64,000 nt of DNA from Gibbula magus (lineage: Eukaryota > Mollusca > Gastropoda > Trochida > Trochidae), in contig OW388303.1 in the NCBI GenBank assembly GCA_936450465.1, forward strand, positions 6,759,193-6,823,192. Direction: 5' to 3'. The notes under the pieces are model-generated. The model did no database searches, was not told the DNA's origin, and saw only the letters and a list, made by a program, of their open reading frames with translations. Positions 63,676 to 64,000 of the stretch are shown one piece after another. Made by a program: the position numbers and the translations under genes. Numbering within the stretch: the stretch's first letter is position 1; every line of letters begins with the position of its first letter.

Positions 63676-64000
63676 CTGCAACAAGATGGCCAACTTTATT
63701 TATAATGAACACCAACAAATAACATAACACTTGAATAAAGACAAATGTTATTGGATTGAATATTATTAACCTAAACAACCATATTTCCCTCATAAGACCT
63801 CAAATAAATGGTCGAAAAGCTACTGTTCAAGCATCAAGTGCCAAGCGTGCTGCATGTTTACAACAGAGTTTTACAACAAAAGAATAATGGATTATTACTA
63901 TTATTTCACTGAAGCTTTAAGCGTCTCTTTTGCAATAAATGCTGTGATTCTATTAGAAGAAACTGTTTGGACAGGCTGCTGAAGTACACTGTCCGAGGGT
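63676..64000. other. start of the intron upstream of exon 1, no exon seen
   Basis: AT-rich until the last 40 bases. I could not identify the preceding DOCK exon. Confidence 0.5.

Overview
The window looks like nuclear DNA of an invertebrate animal, most likely a mollusc and possibly a gastropod. It is AT-rich, it carries one large multi-exon gene with GT-AG introns, and it is crowded with tRNA-derived SINEs, foldback elements, minisatellites and dispersed AGGTCA-rich repeats. The mollusc placement rests on remembered resemblance of the repeats (for example the GTGAGTGAGTT...GCCGC motif) and is only moderately secure.

The only host gene I can support is a DOCK-family Rac guanine-nucleotide exchange factor of the DOCK-A type (DOCK1/2/5, fly Mbc) on the minus strand. 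I rebuilt 33 consecutive coding exons from splice sites and family similarity, from 63,675 down to a stop at 13,414. They sum to 3,912 nt (1,303 codons plus stop) and every phase is consistent. They cover the part of the protein after the DHR-1 (C2) domain: the helical scaffold, the whole catalytic DHR-2 domain and the C-terminal tail. The SH3 and DHR-1 exons must lie beyond 64,000. A further proline-rich terminal exon at 10,025-10,105 gives a possible second C-terminus. Two introns appear to use GC donors.

Layout: 1-10,024 is repeat-rich DNA downstream of the gene. 10,025-14,954 holds the tail exons and a 40-bp minisatellite. 14,955-29,103 is a 14-kb intron with a complete young LTR retrotransposon (22,117-27,826). 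29,104-38,496 holds the DHR-2 exons and a 68-bp pyrimidine-rich (in the transcript) minisatellite. 38,497-47,478 is a 9-kb intron made almost wholly of a 60-bp minisatellite, a 23-bp minisatellite and a 5'-truncated LINE. 47,479-63,675 holds the scaffold exons with many foldback elements and SINEs.

The most unusual observation is that three tandem arrays in this gene were grown from exon/intron boundaries. A 60-bp array repeats the 3' splice site of exon 18 about 48 times. A 40-bp array repeats the 5' splice site of exon 32 twelve times. A 108-bp array repeats the acceptor of exon 9 three times. In the first two, only the site next to the exon gives a productive reading frame; any other copy runs into a stop. 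A fourth array (68 bp) leaves its intron almost free of AG on the transcribed strand for about 1.4 kb.
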